Assembly: GCF_006539185.1 (NCBI RefSeq)
Contig: NZ_BJMN01000033.1
Span: forward strand, 58,568 to 122,567
Length of the DNA stretch: 64,000 nucleotides
Reading direction: 5' to 3'
Source of the DNA: Streptomyces gardneri
GTDB taxonomy: Bacteria; Actinomycetota; Actinomycetes; Streptomycetales; Streptomycetaceae
Each line of letters begins with the position of its first letter. Positions within the stretch are counted from its first letter, which is position 1. This document shows, piece by piece, positions 51,800 to 62,300 of this stretch. Below the pieces are notes generated by a model that was not told the DNA's origin, did no database searches, and saw only the letters and a program-made list of their open reading frames with translations. Both the position numbers and the translations under genes were made by a program.

Positions 51800-52990
51800 T
51801 CAGGAGGACGGGCGTGCCATGGCCCTGACGAACGCGCGCTCCACGTCGGTGGTGGCGAGGACGCCGTAGATCTCGCCGGTCTCCTCGACGACGAGGTACT
51901 CGGTGGCGGGGCTGGCGCGGAGGTGGTCGAGGAGGGGCTGGCCGGTGAGCTCCGCGGGGACGCGCATGCCGTCCACGAGGTCCTGGGTGAGGGCGCTGAC
52001 GGCGACCCAGGGGCGGCGGTGCTGCGGGACGGCGGCGATCGCGGCCTCGCGGACGATGCCGGTGGGGTCGCCTCCGCCGTCGACGACGACGAGGGCGCGG
52101 GCGCCGGCCTCGTTGGCGCGGCGGAGGGCCTCGGAGAGGGGGGTGGTGGGTTCGACGGGGATGGCGCGCCGGGTGAGGGCGCGGGCGCGGAGCTCGGGGA
52201 GGTGCTCGCGGAGCCGGGCCACGCGGAGGCTGTTGCCTGCGCCGGTCCAGATGATGGCGGCGAGGATCGCGGCGAGCAGGGCGTCGGTGACGGTGTTGAA
52301 GCCGCTGATGTCCTCGGTGGAGTTGCCGAGGAAGCCGGTGCGGGTGAGCAGCGGCAGGCCGACGAGGACCAGGACGGCGAGGGCGCGGCCGACCCAGGCG
52401 GCGGCGACGGTGCCGCTCATGGGCTTGCCGGTGATCTTCCAGACGACGGCGCGGAGCATGCGGCCGCCGTCGAGGGGAAGGCCCGGGAGGAGGTTGAAGG
52501 CGGCGACGATCAGGTTGGAGATCATCAGGCCGGCGAGGAGGACTCCGGGGACGGTGCCGGGCTCGACCGCGTACAGCGAGAGGTAGAACACACCGGAGAG
52601 GACGAGGGAGAGCAGCGGGCCGACGAAGGCGAGGACGAACTCGCGGCCGGGGGTCTCGGTCTCCTTCTCGATCTCGGAGACGCCGCCGAAGAACTGGAGC
52701 TGGATGCGGCGCACGGGCAGCTTGAAGCGGAGCGCGGCGATCGTGTGGGCCAGCTCGTGGACGAGCACGGAGGCGTAGAAGGCGACGGCGAAGAAGAGGG
52801 AGACGAGGTAGCGGGCGGCGCCGAGTTCGGGCAGGACCCGCTCGATCTGGTCGCCGAAGACCCAGGTGATGAGGGCGGCGACGAGGAACCAGCTGGGTGC
52901 GACGTAGACGGGCACGCCGAAGGGGCGGCCCATGAGGATCCCGCCGCCGGGCTCCTCGGTCCGCTGCGGCTTGGGCTCGTCCTGGTTCAC
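51800..52990 (-). CDS. Site-2-type M50 metalloprotease with CBS domains
   Basis: A 396-aa intramembrane protease. GTG 52990 follows AAAGGAACCC. HELAH at 78-82 supplies two zinc His and the catalytic Glu, and NLLPGLPLDGGR (about 166-177) supplies the third ligand, Asp174. Six membrane segments are visible to about residue 260. The C-terminal half (about 265-390) has two CBS domains (IPVEPTTPLSEALRRANEAGARALVVVD and a second one), which often bind nucleotides. It may cut a membrane-bound regulator. It is divergent from the nuclease gene. Confidence 0.9.
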   Translation of the reverse strand: MNQDEPKPQRTEEPGGGILMGRPFGVPVYVAPSWFLVAALITWVFGDQIERVLPELGAARYLVSLFFAVAFYASVLVHELAHTIAALRFKLPVRRIQLQFFGGVSEIEKETETPGREFVLAFVGPLLSLVLSGVFYLSLYAVEPGTVPGVLLAGLMISNLIVAAFNLLPGLPLDGGRMLRAVVWKITGKPMSGTVAAAWVGRALAVLVLVGLPLLTRTGFLGNSTEDISGFNTVTDALLAAILAAIIWTGAGNSLRVARLREHLPELRARALTRRAIPVEPTTPLSEALRRANEAGARALVVVDGGGDPTGIVREAAIAAVPQHRRPWVAVSALTQDLVDGMRVPAELTGQPLLDHLRASPATEYLVVEETGEIYGVLATTDVERAFVRAMARPSS

Positions 52991-53113
52991 GGGTTCCTTT
53001 CGTCGCGACGTGTGACCCACGTCGGTGCGTCACGGTTCGATCATGCAGTGCGACGGGGTCCCAGGTCGATGGTATTCCGCTCGCTGTCGGTGGCGGGTCG
53101 TAGGGTCTGTGTC

Positions 53114-54016
<903 letters not shown>

Positions 54017-54062
54017 CGGCGGCCCGTGCCGTGAGCTCAGCCCGCCTCGTGAAGGAGTCCTT

Positions 54063-54737
54063 GTGACGATCCGCGTCCTCCTGGTCGACGATCAGCCGCT
54101 GCTGCGCACCGGCTTCCGGATGATTCTGGAGGCGGAGCAGGACATCGCGGTGGTGGGCGAGGCCGGTGACGGTCTCCAGGCGCAGGAGCAGGTGCGCGCG
54201 CTGCAGCCGGACGTGGTGCTGATGGACATCCGCATGCCGCGGATGGACGGCGTGGAGGCGACCCGGCAGATCACCGGTCCGGGCCGGGACGGTCCGGCGA
54301 AGGTGCTGGTGCTGACCACGTTCGACCTGGACGAGTACGTGGTGGAGGCGCTGCGGGCGGGGGCGAGCGGCTTCCTCCTGAAGGACGCCCCGGCGAACGA
54401 GCTGGTGCAGGCGATCCGCGTGGTGGCGGCGGGCGAGGCGATGCTGGCGCCGTCGATCACGCGTCGGCTGCTCGACAAGTACTCGGCGCATCTGCCGACG
54501 GGCGAGGAGCAGGTCCCGGACACCCTGAGCACGCTGACCGACCGCGAGGTCGAGGTGCTGAAGCTGGTGGCGCGGGGCTTGTCGAACGCGGAGATCGCGG
54601 CGGACCTGTTCGTCAGCGAGACGACGGTGAAGACGCACGTGGGCCATGTGCTGACGAAGCTGGGCCTGCGGGACCGGGTGCAGGCCGCGGTGTACGCGTA
54701 CGAGAGCGGACTGGTGCGGCCCGGCGGCAATCAGTAG
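54063..54737 (+). CDS. NarL/LuxR-family response regulator, orphan
   Basis: A 224-aa response regulator starting at GTG 54063. The receiver domain (1-120) has Asp9/Asp10, phospho-acceptor Asp55 in VVLMDIRMP, and the Lys in FLLKDAPA. The LuxR-type helix-turn-helix (about 155-215) is TDREVEVLKLVARGLSNAEIAADLFVSETTVKTHVGHVLTKLGLRDRVQAAVYAYE. No histidine kinase gene is beside it: upstream is a nuclease and downstream a terminator. It is probably phosphorylated by an unlinked kinase. Confidence 0.92.
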   Translation: MTIRVLLVDDQPLLRTGFRMILEAEQDIAVVGEAGDGLQAQEQVRALQPDVVLMDIRMPRMDGVEATRQITGPGRDGPAKVLVLTTFDLDEYVVEALRAGASGFLLKDAPANELVQAIRVVAAGEAMLAPSITRRLLDKYSAHLPTGEEQVPDTLSTLTDREVEVLKLVARGLSNAEIAADLFVSETTVKTHVGHVLTKLGLRDRVQAAVYAYESGLVRPGGNQ

Positions 54738-54750
54738 CCGGTCGCGAGGA

Positions 54751-54797
54751 CGACGGAGGGGCCCGGTGCGCGTGTCGCGCGCCGGGCCCCTCCGTCG
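54751..54797. terminator. Hairpin terminator between the response regulator and the binding-protein gene
   Basis: A 16-bp perfect outer stem CGACGGAGGGGCCCGG / CCGGGCCCCTCCGTCG, with an inner GCGC stem, between convergent genes. Confidence 0.9.
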
Positions 54798-54804
54798 TGC
54801 GGGC

Positions 54805-56385
54805 TCAGCCCTTCTTCAGCTCCCAGAAGCGGAAGACGGTGGAGGCGTCGAGGGTCCATTCGAGGCCCGTGACGTCGTCGCGGGCGACGGCGTACTGCTT
54901 GCCCTGCCAGAGCGGGAGGAGCGGGAGTTCCTCGGCGACGAGGTCCTGGAGCTGCCCGTACTCGTCGGCGGAGGCGGCGCGGTCGGCGATGCCGGCGGTC
55001 TTCGGGAGGATCTTGCCGGTGATGGTGGCGTTCTCGTAGCCGTTGCCGAGGACGTTGCCCTCGCCGAAGAAGGGGGCGGTGAAGTTGTCGGCGTCCGGGT
55101 AGTCGGGGACCCAGCCCTTGACGTAGACGCCGTACTTGCCGGCGGCGATGTCCTTCTCGTACTGGTCGAAGGCGACGGACTTGACGTCGGCGTCGAAGAG
55201 GCCGCTGTCGTTGAGCTGGCCGGCGATGGCCTTGAGCTCCTGGTCGGTGGCCGGGCCGTAGCGGCTGGGCGTGGACCAGAGGGTGAGCTTCACCTTGCCG
55301 GTGATGTCGGCGTCGCGCAGGGCCTTCTTCGCCTTGGCCTTGTCGGGGCTGCCGTAGGTGTCGAAGAAGGCGGTGTTGTGGCCGGCGATGCCCGCCGGGA
55401 CGATCGAGTACAGCGGCGTGGCCGTCGACTTGTAGACGTCCTCGACGAGCTCCTCGCGGTTGACGAGGTGGGCGATGGCCTTGCGGACGCCGAGCTTGCC
55501 GACGACCGGGTCCTTCACGTTGAAGACGAGGTGCTGGACCTCGGCGCTGTTGCCCTGCGTGACCTCGATGCCCCGGTCGTCGGTGGTGTCGGAGGTCTCG
55601 AGCGCGGCGATGTCGTCGGCGGACAGACCTCGGTAGGCGACGTCGATGTCGCCGTCGGCGAGGCCCTTGGAGAGGGCGGCGCGGTCTCCGCCGTAGAGCT
55701 TGAGGGTGACCGCCCCGTTCTTGGGCTTGGCGGTGCCCTTGTAGCCGGGGTTGGCGGAGAAGGTGGCCTCGGTCTCGCTGAAGGAGTCCAGCTTGTACGG
55801 GCCGGAGCCGGTGGCCTTGCCGTCGGTGCGCAGGGCGTCGGCGGGGTAGTCCCGGTGGTCGACGATGGAGCCGGCGCCGGAGGCGATCTTGCTGGGGAAG
55901 GTGGCGTCCGGGACCTTGAGGCGGAAGATGACGGTCCGCTCGTCGGGGGTCTCGATGGAGGCGATGCTGGAGAGCAGCGGCGCGGGACCGGACGGGTCGG
56001 CGATCTTGAGGGCCCGCTCGAAGGAGAACTTGACGTCCTTCGAGGTGAGCGGGTTGCCGTTGGAGAAGGTGAGGCCGTCCCGGAGGGTGCAGGTGTAGAC
56101 CTTGCTGCCCGAGGTGAAGCCGCACTTGTCGGCGGCCTCGGGCTCGGGCTCGGAGCCGCCCTTGGGGAAGGCCAGCAGGGACTGGAAGACGTTGTTGAAC
56201 AGCAGCCAGGAGCCGGGGTCGTAGCCGGCCGCCGGGTCGGTGGCGAGGATCTCGTCGGACATGCCGACGCGTATGCCGTCGCCGGAGCCGGAGCCTCCGC
56301 CCTGCTCGGTGCCGCAGCCGCTGAGGAGGGCGGCGGACAGCCCCGCGGCGAGCGGGGCCGTCAGCCACTTGTTGTGTGCCTTCAC
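54805..56385 (-). CDS. Peptide/nickel-type ABC transporter substrate-binding lipoprotein (SBP_bac_5), copy 1
   Basis: A 526-aa lipoprotein with GTG start after AGAGG. The signal peptide LTAPLAAGLSAALLSGC ends in a lipobox with Cys24. SEVYTC-like YTCTLRDGLTFSNGNPLTSKDVKFSFERAL is the family signature of DppA/OppA. The C-terminal LPLLPLWQGKQYAV is shared with the neighbouring paralogue. It would deliver peptides to a permease, but none is adjacent. It lies 75 nt downstream of its paralogue on the same strand. Confidence 0.9.
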   Translation of the reverse strand: MKAHNKWLTAPLAAGLSAALLSGCGTEQGGGSGSGDGIRVGMSDEILATDPAAGYDPGSWLLFNNVFQSLLAFPKGGSEPEPEAADKCGFTSGSKVYTCTLRDGLTFSNGNPLTSKDVKFSFERALKIADPSGPAPLLSSIASIETPDERTVIFRLKVPDATFPSKIASGAGSIVDHRDYPADALRTDGKATGSGPYKLDSFSETEATFSANPGYKGTAKPKNGAVTLKLYGGDRAALSKGLADGDIDVAYRGLSADDIAALETSDTTDDRGIEVTQGNSAEVQHLVFNVKDPVVGKLGVRKAIAHLVNREELVEDVYKSTATPLYSIVPAGIAGHNTAFFDTYGSPDKAKAKKALRDADITGKVKLTLWSTPSRYGPATDQELKAIAGQLNDSGLFDADVKSVAFDQYEKDIAAGKYGVYVKGWVPDYPDADNFTAPFFGEGNVLGNGYENATITGKILPKTAGIADRAASADEYGQLQDLVAEELPLLPLWQGKQYAVARDDVTGLEWTLDASTVFRFWELKKG

Positions 56386-56460
56386 AGAACTTGCCTCTTG
56401 ATCTCTTGCCAGGCCGGCCGCGCGCTGGTGCGCGGCCGGTATCCGATCCAGTCGACGGGG

Positions 56461-58050
56461 TTATGCGGTGCCGCGGCCCAGTTCCCAGAGCAGCAGGTCG
56501 GAGGACGTGTTGAGTGCGTACTCGACCCCCGTGAGGTCGTCGCGCGCGGCGACGTACTGCTTGCCCTGCCACAGCGGCAGGACGGGCACGTCCTCGGCGA
56601 CGATCTTCTGGATCTGCGCGTAGACGGGGCTCGCGGCGGTGCGGTCGGCCTGGCGGCGTGACCGCGGGATGAGCTGGTCGCGGACGACCTTGTTGACATA
56701 CGGGGTGTTGAGGAAGTTGTCGCTGTCCAGGAAGGGAGCGATGTAGTTGTCCGGGTCCGGGTAGTCCGGGAACCAGCCGAGGCCGTAGACGGCGTAGTCG
56801 CCGCGCTTCTGGGCCGGGCGGAAGGTGGACCACTCCGCGCCGCGGGTGGTGGCGTCGAAGAGTCCGCTGGCGACGAGCTGCTTCTTGAGCGCCTCGAACT
56901 CCTGGGCGGTCTCGGCGCCGTAGTGGTCGGTGGTGTAGTTCAGGGTCACCTTGACCGGGGTGCTGACGCCGGCGTCCTTGAGGATCTTGGCGGCGCGGGC
57001 GGTGTCGGAGTCGCCGTACGCGTCGTAGAAGGGGGTCGCGTGGCCGGTGATGCTGGAGGGGATCAGCGAGTAGAGCGGCTCGGCGGTGGGGCCGTAGACG
57101 CCGTTGACGAGGGCGCCCCGGTCGACGACGGCCGCCATGGCCTGGCGTACGGCCTTCTCCTTGACGGAGGGGGCCTTGGTGTTGAAGCCGAGGTAGCGGA
57201 TCTCCAGGCCGGGGACCTCGGTGACGCGGATGCGTTCCTTGGGGGTCTCCGTGAGCTCCCTGATCTGCTTCTGCGACAGCGAGCGGGCCATCATGTCGAT
57301 GTCGTCGCTCTCCAGGGCCTTGCCCATGGCGCCGGCGTCGGCGAAGGCGCGCAGCTCGACCTTCTCGTTGCGCGGGGCGATGTCGCCCTTGTAGTTCGGG
57401 TTCCTGGTGAAGACGAAGCGGGCGGCCTTCTCGCCCTCGCGCTCGACCTTCATCGTGTACGGGCCCGAGCCGTCGACGTCGAAGCCGTCACGCAGCTTGT
57501 CGGCGGGGTACTTGTCCTTGCTGAGGATGCCGGCGACCGGGGTCGAGAGCTTGTACGGGAAGGTGGCGTCGGGGGACTTGAGGTGGAAGACGACCTCGTC
57601 GGTGCCCTTGGCCTCGACGGTGTCGACGCCGGCGAGCAGCGCGGCCGTTCCGTTGTCCGACTTGATCTTCAGGACGCGCTCGATGGAGTACTTGACGTCC
57701 TCGGCGGTGACCGGCGTGCCGTCGGCGAAGGTGAGACCGGAGCGGAGCTTGCAGCGGTAGCTCTCGCTGGCCTTGTCGGAGAAGCCACAGCTCTGGGCGG
57801 CCTCGGGGACGGGCTCGCCGCCGCCACGGGGCACGTGCAGCAGCGTCTGGACGGTCTGCCGCAGGATGTTCCAGGTGCCGGTGTCGTAGGCGAAGGCCGG
57901 GTCGAGGGGGGCGGGGGCGTCCTCGTTCGCGATGAACTGGTCCGTGGTGCCGACGACGATGGCTCTGCCGTCCTCCGCTCCGCCACAGGCGGCGAGCAGG
58001 GGGGCCAGCAGTACGGCCGCGGCGGGCAGCACCAGGGTCTTGCGGTTCAT
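56461..58050 (-). CDS. Peptide/nickel-type ABC transporter substrate-binding lipoprotein (SBP_bac_5), copy 2
   Basis: A 529-aa lipoprotein. ATG 58050 is placed by GAGGAG nine bases upstream. The lipobox is LLAPLLAAC with Cys about 22. YRCKLRSGLTFADGTPVTAEDVKYSIERVLKI is the SBP_bac_5 signature. VPVLPLWQGKQYVAARDDLTGVEYAL at the end closely matches copy 1, so a tandem duplication is likely. The 462 nt upstream hold no gene. They carry one Crp-like site. Confidence 0.9.
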   Translation of the reverse strand: MNRKTLVLPAAAVLLAPLLAACGGAEDGRAIVVGTTDQFIANEDAPAPLDPAFAYDTGTWNILRQTVQTLLHVPRGGGEPVPEAAQSCGFSDKASESYRCKLRSGLTFADGTPVTAEDVKYSIERVLKIKSDNGTAALLAGVDTVEAKGTDEVVFHLKSPDATFPYKLSTPVAGILSKDKYPADKLRDGFDVDGSGPYTMKVEREGEKAARFVFTRNPNYKGDIAPRNEKVELRAFADAGAMGKALESDDIDMMARSLSQKQIRELTETPKERIRVTEVPGLEIRYLGFNTKAPSVKEKAVRQAMAAVVDRGALVNGVYGPTAEPLYSLIPSSITGHATPFYDAYGDSDTARAAKILKDAGVSTPVKVTLNYTTDHYGAETAQEFEALKKQLVASGLFDATTRGAEWSTFRPAQKRGDYAVYGLGWFPDYPDPDNYIAPFLDSDNFLNTPYVNKVVRDQLIPRSRRQADRTAASPVYAQIQKIVAEDVPVLPLWQGKQYVAARDDLTGVEYALNTSSDLLLWELGRGTA

Positions 58051-58512
58051 CAGGGACGTTCTCCTCATCCGGCACTGGGATACAGCGGTCTGGGACACTC
58101 CGCCGCCGGCCGCCCGGTCGGGGCGGGAGCGATCGGGCCGGGTGTTGCGATCGATCCTGTGTTCACGGCGACTTGGGTGTGCGCCGGTGCACGCGGTTAT
58201 ACGGCGAAGTACTCGCGAAAGATTAGTGGGCGCGACCCCTATTGCCCGACCGCGGGCAGGCTCGGGGTAATCGCACAGTGATCATGAATACGGAAGGCTC
58301 GATAGTCATGCGGCGCCGCGATGCGGACGCCGGCCATCGAACCGGGACAGATGGGATCGCCCAAACCGCATGATTCCGGTCACCGAACGCATCCAGGCCA
58401 CCCACCGATGGGCACTCTGGGTGACGAAGGTCACGTGGAGGCTTTATCGGTGAATGGCCTGGCCGATTTCCGCGCGGGAAAGCGCGGTCAGTCGGGAAAG
58501 CTCAGAAGAAGC
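58051..58512. other. Gene-free region upstream of the tandem binding-protein genes
   Basis: No credible coding frame is present on either strand. The lower-GC stretch at about 58190-58310, with GATTAGTGG and ATCATGAATACGG, is a likely promoter region for the binding-protein gene. A Crp-like inverted repeat lies at 58421-58434. Confidence 0.6.
58421..58434. promoter_or_regulatory. Candidate Crp site upstream of the binding-protein pair
   Basis: GTGACGAAGGTCAC fits GTG-N6-GNCAC and is a GTGAC/GTCAC inverted repeat. It is about 370 bp before the binding-protein start and 80 bp after the HAD stop. Confidence 0.35.
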
Positions 58513-59211
58513 TCAGATGCCGGTGATCAAAGTGCGCAGGAAGGGCACGTTGACTTCCTCAAGGGAACGCACCACGACCCGGCCCGGGGAAGGGGCGATC
58601 GGGGCGACGGAGGGCACCGCGACGACCCGGCAGCCCGCGGCCTCGGCGGCCGCCACACCGGTCGCCGTGTCCTCGATGACGGCGCAGAGCGTCGGGTCGG
58701 CGCCCACGCCGCGCGCGGCCGTCAGGTAGGGCTCGGGGTGCGGCTTGGTGCGGCCCACCTCGTCCCCGGCGACGGTGAGCGCGAAGCGGTCGCGGCCGAG
58801 CGAGGCGAGGATCCGGTCGATGATCCGCCGGTGCGAGGCGGAGACCAGGGCGGTGGGGATGTTGTGCCGGGCCAGCTCGGCGAGGAGCCGCTCGGCGCCG
58901 GGCATGAGCGGGACGCCCCGCGTGATGCGCTGCTCGAACTTCTCGTTGAGCAGGACCGTCAGCTCGGCGACGGTGATGTCGGCGCCGGTGGACTCGATGA
59001 GGTAGCCCGCGCTGCGGGTCATCGGGCCGCCGACCACGATGTCCCGCCAGGCCTCGTCCAGTCGGTGCCCGAGGTCGGCGAAGACCTCGACCTCGGCGTC
59101 CCACCAGAACCCCTCCGTGTCGACGAGGGTCCCGTCCATGTCGAGGAAGACCGCCTGCAGGGCGGAGCTTCCGTTCGTACGGAACAGGGACGCGGGGACC
59201 GTACTGGTCAT
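58513..59211 (-). CDS. HAD-superfamily phosphatase (beta-phosphoglucomutase-like)
   Basis: A 232-aa HAD subfamily IA enzyme. ATG 59211 follows GGAAGGTG. AVFLDMDGTLVDTEGFWW (motif I) carries the nucleophile Asp. ALVSASHRRIIDRIL (motif II) and GRTKPHPEPYLTAA with Lys (motif III) follow, and CAVIEDTATGVAAAEAAGCRVVAV is motif IV. The small helical cap between I and II resembles sugar-phosphate phosphatases. It sits directly after metH, with a hairpin between. The substrate is unknown. Confidence 0.88.
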   Translation of the reverse strand: MTSTVPASLFRTNGSSALQAVFLDMDGTLVDTEGFWWDAEVEVFADLGHRLDEAWRDIVVGGPMTRSAGYLIESTGADITVAELTVLLNEKFEQRITRGVPLMPGAERLLAELARHNIPTALVSASHRRIIDRILASLGRDRFALTVAGDEVGRTKPHPEPYLTAARGVGADPTLCAVIEDTATGVAAAEAAGCRVVAVPSVAPIAPSPGRVVVRSLEEVNVPFLRTLITGI

Positions 59212-59239
59212 CCGGCACACCTTCCTTGGAGGGACGAGA

Positions 59240-59280
59240 AGGCCGGCCCCCCTCCCCGGTACGGGGAGGAAGGCCGGCCT
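59240..59280 (-). terminator. Hairpin terminator after metH
   Basis: AGGCCGGCC and GGCCGGCCT arms enclose a second stem CCTCCCC/GGGGAGG. It lies between the metH stop and the HAD start on the minus strand. Confidence 0.8.
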
Positions 59281-59341
59281 GCACTGGACCGACAAGTGTA
59301 CGTCGCACGCGGCGAGGGCGCTCGGATTTACCTCACGACGC

Positions 59342-62300
59342 TCACCGGGCGTTGAAGTACGTCGCCTCCGGGTGATGGATCACGATGGCGTCGGTGGACT
59401 GCTCGGGGTGGAGCTGGAACTCCTCCGACAGGTGCACGCCGATCCGCTCCGGCCGCAGCAGGTCCGCGATCTTCGCGCGGTCCTCCAGGTCGGGGCAGGC
59501 GCCGTAGCCGAGGGAGAAGCGCGCGCCGCGGTACTTCAGCGCGAACATGTCCTCGACGGCCGCCGGGTCCTCGCCCGCGAAGCCCAGCTCGGCGCGGACG
59601 CGCGCGTGCCAGTACTCGGCGAGGGCCTCGGCGAGCTGGACGGAGAGGCCGTGCAGCTCCAGGTAGTCGCGGTAGGAGTCGGACTCGAAGAGCTTCGCGG
59701 TGGCCTCGCCGATCTTGGAGCCGACGGTGACGACCTGGAGGCCGACGACGTCGGTCTCGCCGGACTCCTCCGGGCGGAAGTAGTCCGCGAGGCAGAGACG
59801 GCGGCCCCGGCGCTGGCGCGGGAAGGAGAAGCGGGTCCGCTCGTTTCCTGCCTCGTCCAGGATGATCAGGTCGTCGCCCTTGGAGACACAGGGGAAGTAT
59901 CCGTGGACGACGGCCGCCTCCAGGAGGTTCTCCGTGTGGAGGCGCTCCAGCCAGCCGCGCAGCCGCGGCCGGCCCTCGGTCTCGACGAGCTCCTCGTACG
60001 ACGGTCCGTCCCCGGCCCGGTTCTGCTTGAGGCCCCACTGGCCCTTGAAGAGGGCGCCCTCGTCGAGCCAGGACGCGTACTCCTTGAGCGGGATGCCCTT
60101 GACGACCCGCGTGCCCCAGAAGGGCGGCGTCGGCACCCGGTTGTCGGTGGACACGTCGGAACGGCCGCCGGGCTCCTGCTCCTCGACCTGGAGGGCCGCC
60201 GCGTCCCGCTTCACGACCCGGCGCTGCTTGAGCTCGGGCAGCGCGGCTCCGGGGACGCCTCGCTTGACGGAGATGAGGGCGTCCATGAGGCGCAGGCCCT
60301 CGAAGGCGTCGCGGGCGTACCGGACCTCGCCCTGGTAGATCTCGTGGAGGTCCTGCTCGACGTAGGCCCGGGTGAGGGCCGCGCCGCCGAGGATCACGGG
60401 GTACTTGGCGGCCAGCTCGCGCTGGTTCAGCTCCTGGAGGTTCTCCTTCATGATCACGGTGGACTTCACGAGGAGGCCCGACATGCCGATGACGTCGGCC
60501 CGGTGCTCCTCGGCGGCTTCCAGGATCGCGGAGACGGGCTGCTTGATGCCGATGTTGACGACGTTGTAGCCGTTGTTCGAGAGGATGATGTCGACGAGGT
60601 TCTTGCCGATGTCGTGGACGTCTCCGCGGACCGTGGCGAGGACGATCGTGCCCTTCCCCTCGGCGTCCGACTTCTCCATGTGCGGTTCGAGGTGGGCGAC
60701 CGCCGTCTTCATGACCTCGGCGGACTGGAGCACGAACGGCAGCTGCATCTGGCCGGAGCCGAAGAGCTCGCCGACGGTCTTCATGCCGTCGAGGAGGGTC
60801 TCGTTGACGATGTCGAGGGCGGGGCGCTCGGTGAGGGCCTCGTCGAGGTCCGCCTCCAGGCCGTTCTTCTCGCCGTCGATGATCCGGCGCTTGAGCCGCT
60901 CGTCGAGGGGCAGCGCGAGGAGCTCCTCGGTCTTGCCGGCCTTCATCGACTTGGTGTTGACGCCCTCGAAGAGCGCCATCAGCTTCTGCAGCGGGTCGTA
61001 GCCCTCGGCACGGCGGTCGTAGATCAGGTCGAGGGCGGTGGTGACCTGCTCGTCGTCGAAGCGGGCGATCGGCAGGATCTTCGAGGCGTGCACGATCGCC
61101 GAGTCGAGACCGGCCTTCACGCACTCGTCGAGGAAGACCGAGTTGAGCAGGATCCGCGCGGCCGGGTTGAGGCCGAAGGAGATGTTCGACAGGCCCAGCG
61201 TGGTCTGGACGTCCGGGTGGCGGCGCTTCAGCTCGCGGATCGCCTCGATCGTGGCGATGCCGTCCTTGCGGGACTCCTCCTGACCGGTGCAGATCGTGAA
61301 GGTCAGGGTGTCGATGAGGATGTCCGACTCGTGGATGCCCCAGTTGCCGGTGAGGTCGTCGATGAGCCGCTCGGCGATGGCGACCTTGTGCTCGACGGTA
61401 CGGGCCTGGCCCTCCTCGTCGATGGTGAGGGCGATCAGCGCGGCGCCGTGCTCCTGCGCCAGTCGGGTGACCTTCGCGAAGCGGGACTCGGGGCCGTCGC
61501 CGTCCTCGTAGTTGACGGAGTTGATGACCGCGCGGCCGCCGAGCTTCTCCAGACCGGCCTGGATGACGTCGACCTCGGTGGAGTCGAGGACGATCGGCAG
61601 GGTGGACGCGGTGGCGAAGCGGCCGGCCAGCTCCTTCATGTCCGCGACGCCGTCGCGGCCGACGTAGTCGACGCAGAGGTCGAGCATGTGCGCGCCCTCG
61701 CGGATCTGGTCGCGGGCCATTTCGACGCAGTCGTCCCAGCGGGCCTCGAGCATGGCCTCGCGGAACTTCTTGGAGCCGTTGGCGTTCGTCCGCTCGCCGA
61801 TCGCCATGTACGCGGTGTCCTGGCGGAAGGGGACCGTCTGGTAGAGCGAGGCGGCGCCGGGCTCGGGGTGGGGAGTGCGCTCGGGGGGCGTGACGCCGCG
61901 CACCCGGTCGACGACGTGGCGCAGGTGCTCGGGCGTCGATCCGCAGCAGCCGCCGATCAGCGACAGGCCGTAGTCGCGGACGAAGTTCTCCTGGGCGTCG
62001 GCCATCTCGGCCGGGGACAGCGGGAAGTACGCGCCGTCCTTGGTCAGGATGGGCAGGCCGGCGTTCGGCATGCACATCAGCGGCGTACGCGAGTGGCGGG
62101 CGAGGTAGCGCAGGTGCTCGCTCATCTCGGCCGGGCCGGTGGAGCAGTTCAGGCCGATCATGTCGATGCCGAGCGGTTCGAGCGCGGTCAGCGCCGCGCC
62201 GATCTCCGAGCCGAGCAGCATGACGCCCGTGGTCTCGAAGGCGAGCGAGCAGATCAGCGGCACGTCGACGCCCAGGGCGTCCATGGCGCGGCGCGCGCCG

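Noticed and set aside
58223..58405. A 60-codon minus-strand ORF in the gap before the HAD gene
   Set aside because: There is no ribosome site, and the composition is random-like without a recognisable domain.
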